Shown here piece after piece: positions 20,709 through 28,887 of a stretch of 64,000 nucleotides of DNA (positions within the stretch are counted from its first letter, which is position 1; each line of letters begins with the position of its first letter). The stretch lies in NCBI RefSeq assembly GCF_017792025.1, contig NZ_CP046956.1, positions 1,550,001 to 1,614,000 of the forward strand. Direction: 5' to 3'. Both the position numbers and the translations under genes were made by a program. Source of the DNA: Sediminibacillus dalangtanensis (GTDB lineage Bacteria > Bacillota > Bacilli > Bacillales > Amphibacillaceae). The notes under the pieces are model-generated. The model was not told the DNA's origin and searched no databases. It saw only the letters and a program-made list of their open reading frames with translations.

Positions 20709-22502
20709 ATGAATAGCAGATATAATCCGCGTTGGGACCTGGAATCTATTTTTTCCGGTGGAAGTGAATCGGTCGAGCTTGAAAATTACATAGCCGTTTT
20801 GGAAACGGATTTGGATCAACTTTCCCAGCAAGTGAAAGGGTTTCCGCTGCCGAAACAGCCTGAGGATGTCGCTTATCTGGAGAGTATGATCAGTTTACTA
20901 GAGAAAGTATCCAAGCAACTAGGTGAGGTGTCAGCCTTTGTCAGTTGCTTGACGGCAGAGGATGTACATGACTACAAGGCAAAACTGCTTGTAGGAAAAA
21001 GAAGTGAGCTGAGTGCAGCATATTCTGCGAATTTGACGATTCTGGATCGTAAATTTGTACAGATTGATTCCGATGTTTGGAATGGTCTCCTTCAACAACC
21101 GACACTCGCTCCGTTCTCATTCATTCTTGACGAAAGACGGCAAAATGCGATGGACAAGCTGCCGGTCGAACAAGAAATACTGTTGAACGATTTGGCAGTG
21201 GACGGTTATCATGCCTGGGGAGAAATGTATGATGCAATTGTGGCAAAAATGGGGATAGATTGGGAACAAGATGGAAAGAAAGAGCGACTATCCATCGGAC
21301 AGGCGGCTAACTTGTTAAGTAGTCCTGATCGAAGTGAGCGTAAGTCTGCATTTGATAAGTTGGAAAAAGCATGGCTGGAGCAAACAGATTTGTTCAGTGA
21401 GACGATTAATCATCTAGCCGGCTTTCGTCTGCAGACATACAAACATCGCCATTGGGAAAATGTTTTAAAAGAACCGGTCCAGTATAACCGGATGAGTGAG
21501 AAGACGCTTAATGCGATGTGGGAGGCAATATCTAGTCATAAAACGCCGTTTGTTTCTTATCTCAGGCGAAAAGCTGAGTTGCTTGGCTTGGAAAAACTGA
21601 GCTGGTTTGATCTCGATGCTCCTGTTGGGGAAAATAACAAGACCATCGATTACGATGAGGCTGCAAGAATTATTATCGAACAATTCAACCGTTTCAGTAC
21701 CGGGATGGCAGAATTTGCCCAAATGGCTTTCGACCAACGCTGGATTGAAGCAGAAAATCGTCCTGGTAAACGTCCGGGAGGTTTTTGCACAAGTTTTCCA
21801 GATAGTCGGGAAACGCGAATCTTTATGACCTATTCAGGCACTCCCTCCAATGTAGCCACATTGGCACATGAACTCGGTCATGGATATCACCAGTTCGTGA
21901 TGAACGATATTGAAATACTAAATCAGGATTATGCAATGAATGTGGCCGAAACAGCTTCTACTTTTGCTGAAATGGTTGTAGCCGATGCTGCTGTGAAAAA
22001 TGCAGAAACCAAGGAAGAAAAAATTTCTTTACTGGATGATAAAATTCAACGTAGTGTGGCATTTTTCATGAACATCCATGCTCGTTTTCTGTTCGAAACA
22101 AAATTTTATGATGAACGTAAAAAAGGCCTTGTCTCTGCTGAACGCTTGAATCAATTGATGAAACAGGCACAAAAGGATGCGTACTGTAATGCGCTTTACG
22201 GTTATGATCCAACTTTATGGGCATCTAAACTTCATTTTCACATTACTGATGTACCTTTTTACAACTTCCCTTACACATTCGGTTATTTGTTTAGCCTTGG
22301 CATCTATGCGGATGCACTGGAATCTGGTCGAGGTTTTGAGGACAAATATGTTGCCCTTTTAAGAGATACTGGACGAATGAGTGTGGAGGAATTGGCTAAA
22401 AAACATCTGAATGTCCACCTGGACAGAATGGAGTTTTGGGAGAAAGCCATCCAATTGTGCAAGGACGATGTGGAAGAATTTTTAAAGCTGACAGAGCGAT
22501 AA
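20709..22502 (+). CDS. pepF: Oligoendopeptidase F (M3 zinc peptidase)
   Basis: Cytoplasmic zinc endopeptidase degrading short peptides. The 597-residue length is normal for the family. The HELGH zinc motif is at about residue 387, with the third ligand expected in NVAETASTFAEM about 30 residues later. The start at ATG 20709 is preceded by AAGGAGAGG; an in-frame start 27 bases earlier would include that site. A strong terminator follows the gene, and it appears monocistronic. Confidence 0.95.
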   Translation: MNSRYNPRWDLESIFSGGSESVELENYIAVLETDLDQLSQQVKGFPLPKQPEDVAYLESMISLLEKVSKQLGEVSAFVSCLTAEDVHDYKAKLLVGKRSELSAAYSANLTILDRKFVQIDSDVWNGLLQQPTLAPFSFILDERRQNAMDKLPVEQEILLNDLAVDGYHAWGEMYDAIVAKMGIDWEQDGKKERLSIGQAANLLSSPDRSERKSAFDKLEKAWLEQTDLFSETINHLAGFRLQTYKHRHWENVLKEPVQYNRMSEKTLNAMWEAISSHKTPFVSYLRRKAELLGLEKLSWFDLDAPVGENNKTIDYDEAARIIIEQFNRFSTGMAEFAQMAFDQRWIEAENRPGKRPGGFCTSFPDSRETRIFMTYSGTPSNVATLAHELGHGYHQFVMNDIEILNQDYAMNVAETASTFAEMVVADAAVKNAETKEEKISLLDDKIQRSVAFFMNIHARFLFETKFYDERKKGLVSAERLNQLMKQAQKDAYCNALYGYDPTLWASKLHFHITDVPFYNFPYTFGYLFSLGIYADALESGRGFEDKYVALLRDTGRMSVEELAKKHLNVHLDRMEFWEKAIQLCKDDVEEFLKLTER

Positions 22503-22835
22503 ATACTTGTTTTATATAGTACGAAGGGAGCGGAACAACCACCCGCAGTGGTTGTTCCGCTTTCCGTTGTTATGGAGACGATTTTCGTAATACCTGAAAA
22601 GCAACAAGGTCTGAAAAAAGTGACTTGATGAATAAGAAATTTTGCCATGTGCGATTTGTAAGCCAATGCCTTTTTCAGTTCAATCAATTCGGTTGATTGA
22701 AGGATACAAGTTGGTTTTCTGGGAGACAGTTAAAAGACAGCAGAAAAACATATGCTTATACTGCCAGTTTAAGCCGCTCGCTTTAAGGCTAAAGAATAGA
22801 TATAGAAATGAATGTTGTAGAAGGGAGTCTCAGTC
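22503..22835. other. Intergenic stretch between pepF and the antiporter
   Basis: Apart from the pepF terminator, nothing definite is seen in these 333 bases; no promoter stood out for the antiporter. Confidence 0.5.
22530..22564 (+). terminator. Intrinsic terminator of pepF
   Basis: AGCGGAACAACCAC and GTGGTTGTTCCGCT form a 14-base-pair stem with a five-base loop, followed by TTTCC. Confidence 0.85.
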
Positions 22836-24023
22836 ATGTTAGCGCATCAGATCGTTTTGCTATTATTCTTAGGCTATATCGTTTTTTCCATTGATAAAAA
22901 ACAGAAGTATTTTCCGGTACCAATGGTGTTGGTGCTTTTAGGAATCGCGTTATCGTTTATATCCTATTTCGATTCTCTCAAAATTACCAAGGAGATTATT
23001 TTCAACGTTTTTTTACCAGCCTTGTTGTTCACTTCCGCATACCAGTTTTCACTTGATTCGTTAAAGAAAAATAAATGGATCATTGCTACGCTTACTACTG
23101 TGGGACTAATGGCGACTGCTGGACTTCTAGGTGTCGCCATTTATTTTATCAGTGGGCCTTTCCTTCAAATTTCCCTGTTAGGAGCGCTTTTGATTGCGGC
23201 AATCCTGACACCGACTGATCCGGTCTCGGTTGTTTCCATTTTGAAGCAATCAACGGGAAATGAAAAAATAGCCGATATTGTAGAAGGTGAATCGATGGTG
23301 AACGATGGAACAAGCATCGTTGTCTATTCGGTACTTTTGACTATGTATAAAAGTGGAGAATCTTTCTCAATTGTTTCCTTCTTAAGCGAATTTTTACTCG
23401 TATCTGCAGGCGGGGTCATCCTCGGGATTATTTTTGGCTGGCTTCTCAGCAGGGCTGTGCACTATACACACCATAAACAGTACCAGGTTATGCTCAGCAT
23501 CATCGTCGCATACGGAAGCTTCCATATCGCGGAAAAAATTGGTATTTCTGGTGTCTTGGCAACTGTCACTGCTGGGATCATGCTTTCTTGGGAATTCGGT
23601 AAAACGGAAAAAGAAGATTATTTCCATGACTCACTTGATGGGTTCTGGACCATTGTTGAGCCGTCTGTGTTAGCCCTCATTTTCCTGCTTATCGGCATAG
23701 ATGCTGCAGATTACCTTGCATTTCCCGGCTGGGTCCTTGCTTTTATCATTTTTGTTTTATCGCTTGTTGTCCGTTTCCTTGTATTGGCTGGTTTTACGAG
23801 CGCGGTACCTGCCTGGAGGAAAAAATTCAGTGCAGGTGACGTTGGCCTGATTACCTGGTCCGGCATAAAAGGAACGATGTCGGTCGCATTATTGTTGGGA
23901 TTAGAAGCGGGTGTAGATCAGGATAATGTTCTAGTGTCTTTGACTTTCGCAGCCGTCTTATTGTCATTAGTCATTCAAAGTGTCGGTGTCTATCCATTGA
24001 CGAAAGAAAAAGAAAAAGAATAA
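22836..24023 (+). CDS. CPA1-family Na+(K+)/H+ antiporter
   Basis: Monovalent cation/proton antiporter in the plasma membrane, for sodium export or pH balance. The 395 residues form 11-13 hydrophobic segments. The transport core shows TPTDPVSVVSILKQ near residue 130 and EGESMVNDGTSIV near 150, both hallmarks of NhaP/NHE-type proteins, and GIKGTMSVAL near 350. It lacks the long cytosolic tail of NhaP and resembles the shorter NhaK/YvgP type. GGGAG precedes ATG 22836. A universal stress protein gene follows 76 bases downstream and may be co-transcribed. Confidence 0.9.
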   Translation: MLAHQIVLLLFLGYIVFSIDKKQKYFPVPMVLVLLGIALSFISYFDSLKITKEIIFNVFLPALLFTSAYQFSLDSLKKNKWIIATLTTVGLMATAGLLGVAIYFISGPFLQISLLGALLIAAILTPTDPVSVVSILKQSTGNEKIADIVEGESMVNDGTSIVVYSVLLTMYKSGESFSIVSFLSEFLLVSAGGVILGIIFGWLLSRAVHYTHHKQYQVMLSIIVAYGSFHIAEKIGISGVLATVTAGIMLSWEFGKTEKEDYFHDSLDGFWTIVEPSVLALIFLLIGIDAADYLAFPGWVLAFIIFVLSLVVRFLVLAGFTSAVPAWRKKFSAGDVGLITWSGIKGTMSVALLLGLEAGVDQDNVLVSLTFAAVLLSLVIQSVGVYPLTKEKEKE

Positions 24024-24099
24024 GCCTGTGAAAATTTTTCTCCATCAGTTGGTGCCTTTCTTTTACTAATTGAATAGACTGCAATAGAGGTGAACGCCC

Positions 24100-24513
24100 A
24101 TGCAGAAAATTTATTTGGTGCCAGTCGATGGCAGTGAACAATGTTTATCGGCAGTTGATCATGCTGTAGAAGCGGCGCTTGAAAGTGGTTATGGAATCCG
24201 ATTGTTGAACGTCCAGCCGAAAGTCCATACACAGTATGCGCAATCAAAAGTCGGAACAAAGACGTTGGAAAACTATAAAAAGGAAACATCCGACAGAATC
24301 CTGAATCAAGCAGAAGAGAGAATAAAGGATCAGGTAGAGGTTGTTTGTAAAACACGCTGGGGAATCCCCGCAGTGGAAATATGTGAAGAGGCAAAAGGGA
24401 AAGCGATAAAAGGAATTATTCTAGCACCGCGAACAGCAAAGAAAAAGCTTGGAAGCGTCACTTATAAAGTCTTGCAAAAGTCGACTGTCCCAGTAACTGT
24501 CATTCCAGTTTAA
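24100..24513 (+). CDS. Universal stress protein (UspA family)
   Basis: 137-residue single Usp domain. The N-terminal strand IYLVPVDGSEQ and C-terminal LGSVTYKVLQKSTVPVTVIPV follow the family pattern; the usual ATP-loop GxxGxxxxGSV is reduced here to RTAKKKLGSVT, so nucleotide binding is doubtful. It follows the antiporter gene on the same strand, suggesting a link with salt or pH stress by position only. AGAGGTG precedes the ATG. Confidence 0.85.
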   Translation: MQKIYLVPVDGSEQCLSAVDHAVEAALESGYGIRLLNVQPKVHTQYAQSKVGTKTLENYKKETSDRILNQAEERIKDQVEVVCKTRWGIPAVEICEEAKGKAIKGIILAPRTAKKKLGSVTYKVLQKSTVPVTVIPV

Positions 24514-24567
24514 CGGTATAAGCAATAATAATTCCGCAAGATATAACTCCAATCCATCGTTTCCTTT

Positions 24568-24596
24568 TTGCGGTGCAAGGCAGTTTTCGTTATACT
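24568..24596 (+). promoter_or_regulatory. Candidate sigma-A promoter of the thiT transcript
   Basis: TTGCGG (24568-24573), 17-base spacer, TATACT (24591-24596), ending about 22 bases before the TPP aptamer. Confidence 0.6.
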
Positions 24597-24617
24597 GTGT
24601 CTAACAAAAAAAGAGGA

Positions 24618-24788
24618 TGCCGAAGTCTTCAGGGGGAGCCAACTGGCTGAGAGTGAACACTGATGTTCAGACCCTTTGAACCTGTTAGTTAACACTAGCG
24701 TAGGAATGGCGGCTTTTATGATGGCGAGGTAAGCAATGCAACGGGTATTTCCATCAGGAAAGCTTTCCCCTTTTGCATTGCTTTTTTT
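24618..24788 (+). promoter_or_regulatory. TPP riboswitch with downstream terminator
   Basis: The aptamer (24618-24714) contains GGGGGAGCC, CTGAGAGTGAACA, ACCCTTTGAACCTG and CTAGCGTAGGAA, the standard thi-box elements. It is followed by a terminator with AAGCAATGCAA at 24731-24741 and TTGCATTGCTT at 24773-24783 before a T run. Thiamine diphosphate binding would favour termination ahead of thiT. Confidence 0.95.
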
Positions 24789-24819
24789 GTCGATAACTAA
24801 AACTATGGGGGTGTGCACG

Positions 24820-25395
24820 ATGGAAGCAAGGCAAACACTGTTTTTGGTCGAGGTAGCTATCATGTCTGCTATGGCACTCGTACTTGATATTATTCCTTTC
24901 TTATCGTTTAAAATTTGGCCGCAAGGCGGCTCTGTATCCTTCGCCATGATACCAGTATTTCTTTTTGCTTTCAGGTGGGGCATGAAAGGGGGACTGTTGA
25001 GCGGTCTGTTGTTCGGGGCATTTCAAGTGGTGACCGGTACAGCTTATATTCTTACACCATTACAAGGATTGATAGAATACGGTTTGGCCTTTACTGCTCT
25101 CGGTACTGCAGGAGTTGTATCAACAAAGGTACAAGCAGCACTGAAAGCAGGAAAACATTCAGTATTTTTTGTGTACATTTCACTCGGTGTTCTTCTAGGA
25201 TGCAGTTTGCGTTTTTTGGGTCATTTGTTGGCGGGCGTATTCTTCTTTTCGGAAAATGCGCCCGAAGGACAGCCGATTTGGCTTTACTCCGCAATTTATA
25301 ATGGTTCTTACATGCTTCCGGCGTTTATATTGAGTTCGATAGTCATTTCCTTTTTGTTCTATAAACAGCCACGGTTGGCAGAAGCCAGACCATGA
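24820..25395 (+). CDS. thiT: Thiamine ECF transporter S component
   Basis: Substrate-binding membrane subunit of an energy-coupling-factor vitamin transporter, using shared EcfA/EcfT subunits encoded elsewhere. The 191 residues give six hydrophobic segments; ALVLDIIPFL, the motif WPQGGSVSFAMIPVFLFAFR near residue 35 and the C-terminal RFLGHLLAGVFFF and YNGSYMLP regions match ThiT/YuaJ. The TPP riboswitch directly upstream fits thiamine as ligand. ATG 24820 is preceded by GGGGGTG; an ATG 15 bases earlier is possible. Confidence 0.92.
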   Translation: MEARQTLFLVEVAIMSAMALVLDIIPFLSFKIWPQGGSVSFAMIPVFLFAFRWGMKGGLLSGLLFGAFQVVTGTAYILTPLQGLIEYGLAFTALGTAGVVSTKVQAALKAGKHSVFFVYISLGVLLGCSLRFLGHLLAGVFFFSENAPEGQPIWLYSAIYNGSYMLPAFILSSIVISFLFYKQPRLAEARP

Positions 25396-25442
25396 TAACG
25401 ACGAAAACGGATCGTAAGGAGGAAAAAGGAGGTTGAATTTTA

Positions 25443-25592
25443 ATGAAGGAACTTATCGGCAACTGTATTCGTTGTAATAAAGCTGTTTATTGTAAGGATG
25501 GTTTTTTTGACGGTATTCATCATGAGGGGAAACTGCTTTGCGTTGATTGTAGTGAACAGGACGAACTGGAAGAAGAATCAGACAAACAGTGA
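25443..25592 (+). CDS. Small CxxC-pair protein downstream of thiT
   Basis: A 49-residue acidic protein with two cysteine pairs, CIRC near residue 8 and CVDC near 33, plus one more cysteine (YCKD), resembling a mini zinc ribbon; the tail is EQDELEEESDKQ. AAGGAGG lies 10 bases upstream of ATG 25443. It begins 47 bases after the thiT stop on the same strand, so it is probably in the TPP-controlled transcript. Not recognised; metal binding is inferred from the cysteine spacing. Confidence 0.75.
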   Translation: MKELIGNCIRCNKAVYCKDGFFDGIHHEGKLLCVDCSEQDELEEESDKQ

Positions 25593-25684
25593 TCCTGAAG
25601 TAATTGAATCATGGTACATAATCTTAAAGCATACCAACCGATGCGTTTTCTTTCCCTGTATGGAACATTCCTAATTAACAAATA

Positions 25685-25723
25685 GGGGCTTGTCCGCAAA
25701 AGTCTTTCTTTTGCGACAGCCCC
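25685..25723. terminator. Bidirectional terminator between thiT operon and yflT-like gene
   Basis: GGGGCTTGTCCGCAAAAG pairs with CTTTTGCGACAGCCCC. It lies between convergent transcripts. Confidence 0.8.
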
Positions 25724-25732
25724 ATATTCTTC

Positions 25733-26092
25733 TTAAAGGGTATTGGTTAAAATTTCTTCTACGTTATCGGTATTGGTAACGACCAGTAAAATTTTCCCTT
25801 CGTCCAATTCTTCCTCATAATTATTAGCTTCCACATCAGATAAACCTACTTCTTTCAACTTGGTACGAAGTTCGTCTCCTTTTTTATTGAACAGATTACC
25901 AACGGCACTTTTTAAGTTCATCTCGTTTAATCCGATGGTATTGGCGTCTGCATTATCTGCAACACGTTTCGACCGATCGCTGTCATGGGCAAGAACATAT
26001 ACGTTATCTTTATCAATGCCCTTTTGACTTAATTTGTTTACATCCTGTTGTAATTGTTCGTCGTTTGTATATTTGCGAATAAATGGTGACAT
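25733..26092 (-). CDS. General stress protein, YflT/GSP17M-like
   Basis: 119-residue cytoplasmic protein with the heat-induced stress protein YflT domain: an N-terminal VNKLSQKGIDKDNVYVLAHDSDRSKRVAD segment (shown here only as landmark residues 20-45) and the C-terminal EELDEGKILLVV. The true start is ATG 26092, preceded by AAGGAGGG; the frame is open further upstream but without a site. A sigma-B-type promoter lies about 40 bases upstream, which fits the general-stress role of the family. Exact biochemical function is unknown. Confidence 0.85.
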   Translation of the reverse strand: MSPFIRKYTNDEQLQQDVNKLSQKGIDKDNVYVLAHDSDRSKRVADNADANTIGLNEMNLKSAVGNLFNKKGDELRTKLKEVGLSDVEANNYEEELDEGKILLVVTNTDNVEEILTNTL

Positions 26093-26132
26093 ATAAAGCC
26101 CTCCTTTTTTATTTTCCATTTCATAAATAAAA

Positions 26133-26157
26133 ATACCCTTCCCACATAGAATGAAAC
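26133..26157 (-). promoter_or_regulatory. Sigma-B-type promoter
   Basis: On the minus strand GTTTCA is followed after 13 bases by GGGTAT, a near-perfect match to the GTTTAA-N13-15-GGGWAT consensus, about 40 bases before the yflT-like start. Confidence 0.8.
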
Positions 26158-26279
26158 GCTTTAAAGGGGAGCTCCAACCATACATGATGTCAGAAAAGGA
26201 TAAATTTTCAGGTAAATAAATTGCTGTTCTTGGTAGTATTGTTCTAAAATGAATGCAGGTCATTAAGGGGGGAATAAAT

Positions 26280-27137
26280 TTGAAGAAAAATATCGTAGCA
26301 ACTTTTTCCATTGTCGGAGTGGATCCGGAAACAGGAGAACATGGGATTGCTGTTCAATCAAAGTTTATTGCGGTAGGGTCTGTCGTGCCGTGGGCAAAGG
26401 CTGGAGTGGGAGCAGTAGCGACCCAGGCTTTTGCCAATCCTTCTTACGGTCCACAGGGTCTTGAGCTTCTTGAAAAAGGGTACACACCTGAAGAAGTTAT
26501 TGACCTTTTGACAAAAGACGATCCACAGAGGGAAGAACGTCAGGTTGGCATAGTAGATGCGAAGGGAAACAGCGCTACTTATACTGGGGTACATTGCTAT
26601 GATTGGGCAGGAGGAACCCGCGGAGAAAATTTTGCGGCCCAGGGAAACATTCTCGTAAATGAAGCCACTGTTTCCCATATGGCTAAGACCTTTGAACGAT
26701 CACAAGGAACATTGGCAGAACGCTTGCTGGCATGCCTGCAAGCTGCCCAAGAAGCTGGTGGGGATAGTAGAGGAAAGCAGTCGGCAGCACTGTATGTTGT
26801 GAAAGATAAGGGAGGATATGGTGGGTTCAATGACAGGCTTGTCGATTTACGGGTTGATGACCATCCTGAACCTATCCAAGAAATTATCCGTCTTTATCAG
26901 CTTCAGCAGCTTTATTTCGGTGAGATAAAACAGGAAAACGTACTTCTGATTGAGGGAACAACAAAGCAGAAGGTGATCTCTGGTTTGGTAAACAAGGGAT
27001 ATCTCCGGAGTATGGAAGTATCCGAGGAAGAGCTTCAGAAGGGGCTGACGGAGTACCTTCATACCGAAAATTTTGAGGAAAGGGAATTAGAACCGGGTAA
27101 GATTGATAAAGAAGTATTGGATTTTTTAAATAAGTAG
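26280..27137 (+). CDS. DUF1028 family protein (Ntn-hydrolase-like)
   Basis: 285-residue protein of the DUF1028 family, whose fold resembles N-terminal nucleophile hydrolases but whose reaction is unknown. Family hallmarks are ATFSIVGVDPETGEHGIAVQSKF at the N-terminus (residues 5-28), AVATQAFANPSYGPQGLELL and FAAQGNILVN. A C-terminal extension (about 225-285) resembles a peptidoglycan-binding-like helical tail seen in some members. The TTG start at 26280 has AAGGGGGG eight bases upstream; no ATG fits. A terminator follows, so the permease downstream is a separate unit. Confidence 0.88.
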   Translation: MKKNIVATFSIVGVDPETGEHGIAVQSKFIAVGSVVPWAKAGVGAVATQAFANPSYGPQGLELLEKGYTPEEVIDLLTKDDPQREERQVGIVDAKGNSATYTGVHCYDWAGGTRGENFAAQGNILVNEATVSHMAKTFERSQGTLAERLLACLQAAQEAGGDSRGKQSAALYVVKDKGGYGGFNDRLVDLRVDDHPEPIQEIIRLYQLQQLYFGEIKQENVLLIEGTTKQKVISGLVNKGYLRSMEVSEEELQKGLTEYLHTENFEERELEPGKIDKEVLDFLNK

Positions 27138-27144
27138 TAACATT

Positions 27145-27177
27145 AAACGTCTTAGCCATAGAGGCTAAGGCGTTTCT
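27145..27177 (+). terminator. Terminator of the DUF1028 gene
   Basis: AAACGTCTTAGCC pairs with GGCTAAGGCGTTT, followed by CTT. Confidence 0.75.
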
Positions 27178-27321
27178 TATAGGATAGCTCTGTCGCCCCA
27201 GTAGTAATACAGGGGAAAGAGTCTAGGCACTCCTTCAAGGATGCGCCGGAACTCCATGGTCTCCGATTGCATAGGCTATAGCACACACATAAGCAGTACC
27301 AATTGAAGGGAGTTCCTTGCT

Positions 27322-28749
27322 ATGGAATTGACTGTATCCCATTGGTTGTACGGTTCTTTTACGTTATTAATTATCCTTACGATGATTTTTCGTAAAGGGG
27401 TGGTACTGCCAACGCTTCTGGGTACCTTTCTGGTTTCCTGGGTTTTTAAAGGCAGCGTCATCGGTGGATTCACAGCCATTTTTAACGCTAATCTTGTAGC
27501 TGCGAAAGAACTATTTAACATCTTTTTGATTATCACTTTTATGGTTGCGCTGCTTCATTCCTTAAAGGATCTGGATGCCGACAGACGAATGATTCAGCCA
27601 ATCCAAAAGGTTATGGTCAATGGACATTTAGCCTATTTTGTATTAGTTGGTGTTACTTATGTTATTTCCCTGTTTTTTTGGCCCACCCCAGCTGTCCCTC
27701 TTATTTGCGCTCTTCTCGTTCCAGCTGCCATCCGAGCGGGGCTGCCTGCAGTTGTGGCAGCGGTTGCTGTAGCTCTTGCCGGGCAAGGCATGGCTTTGTC
27801 GTCTGATTATGTCATTCAAGTGGCGCCAGGCCTATCTGCAGCAGCTGCCGGTGTGGAAACGGCAGCTGTATTGGAGAAAGGACTTGTATTATCATTGATA
27901 ACTGGTGTCATTGCAATCTCCGTTGCTTACTTTGCCAACCGCCGGCATATCCGTTCCCAGAATGACCCAAGGAATGATGTAGAATTAAGCATGATGCGGG
28001 GGATAGACGATCAAGATCAACCGTTAAATGGTAAGCAGGATGTCCCACCTTGGGGTAAATTTTTTGCTGTAGTTGTGCCATTATCTATGTTATCTGTCAT
28101 GATATACATGGTTTCAACAAAGCTTACATCCGGAAGAATGGGAGGATTCGAGGGAGGGGATGGTGCTGCCTTTATCGGTGGTGTCGCAGTAGTATTGCTG
28201 TTATTGTCGACCGTGGCATTTGGCAAGCATCGTGCACTGGATTATATCAGCGAACATATTACCAATGGGTTTGTCTTTGCTTTTAAGGCGATGGGACCGG
28301 TGATTCCGATTGCCGGATTTTTCTTTCTCGGAAGCGCTGACTTTGCCAGTTCCATTCTTTCCATCGAGGCAGACAAGGCCCCTGGACTGCTGTTTGATTT
28401 AGTGCAGTCATTACAAGCGTATCTTCCAGAGAGCTCCGTACTGGCAGCGTTTAGTATATTGATTATTGGGGTCATTACAGGACTTGATGGCTCTGGATTT
28501 TCTGGCTTGCCGTTGACTGGGGCATTGTCTGGTGCTCTGGCGGACGGAACAGTTGATCCGTCTGTACTTGCAGCTATCGGTCAAATGGGATCGATATGGA
28601 CTGGGGGAGGAACAATCATCGCCTGGTCTTCATTGGTTGCCATTGCCGGATTTTGCGGTGTACCGGTCATGGAATTAGTACGAAAAAACTTTCTGCCTGT
28701 AATGACCGGATTATTTATTTCAACCCTGCTGGCACTATTTATATTCTGA
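27322..28749 (+). CDS. Polytopic permease of unknown substrate (ion-transporter-superfamily-like)
   Basis: 475-residue integral membrane protein with 11-12 hydrophobic segments, a hydrophilic loop near 215-240 (RRHIRSQNDPRNDVELS) and glycine-rich re-entrant-looking stretches such as TGLDGSGFSGLPLTGALSGA and GSIWTGGGTIIAW. The layout resembles anion/dicarboxylate permeases of the ion transporter superfamily, but I could not place it in a specific family or assign a substrate. It has its own unit, between the DUF1028 terminator and a following hairpin. Confidence 0.7.
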   Translation: MELTVSHWLYGSFTLLIILTMIFRKGVVLPTLLGTFLVSWVFKGSVIGGFTAIFNANLVAAKELFNIFLIITFMVALLHSLKDLDADRRMIQPIQKVMVNGHLAYFVLVGVTYVISLFFWPTPAVPLICALLVPAAIRAGLPAVVAAVAVALAGQGMALSSDYVIQVAPGLSAAAAGVETAAVLEKGLVLSLITGVIAISVAYFANRRHIRSQNDPRNDVELSMMRGIDDQDQPLNGKQDVPPWGKFFAVVVPLSMLSVMIYMVSTKLTSGRMGGFEGGDGAAFIGGVAVVLLLLSTVAFGKHRALDYISEHITNGFVFAFKAMGPVIPIAGFFFLGSADFASSILSIEADKAPGLLFDLVQSLQAYLPESSVLAAFSILIIGVITGLDGSGFSGLPLTGALSGALADGTVDPSVLAAIGQMGSIWTGGGTIIAWSSLVAIAGFCGVPVMELVRKNFLPVMTGLFISTLLALFIF

Positions 28750-28760
28750 CACCATCTAAT

Positions 28761-28795
28761 AGAGGGACAGCTCCGGAGAAGGGGACTGTCCCTCT
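28761..28795 (+). terminator. AGAGGGACAG hairpin (family C-like), terminator of the permease gene
   Basis: AGAGGGACAG at 28761-28770 pairs with CTGTCCCTCT at 28786-28795, followed by GTTTA. The arms share the GGGACAG/CTGTCCC core of the hairpin at 20486-20554. Confidence 0.75.
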
Positions 28796-28887
28796 GTTTA
28801 CTAGTGAACATAATGTTTCGTGATGGGGGAAGGCGTATGATACCATAAGAAAAACCGTACATACTTTTATAAGGAAAGGATGATTGG

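Noticed and set aside
24510..24983. 157-codon minus-strand frame over the TPP riboswitch
   Set aside because: It overlaps the aptamer, terminator and thiT start on the opposite strand; a shadow frame.
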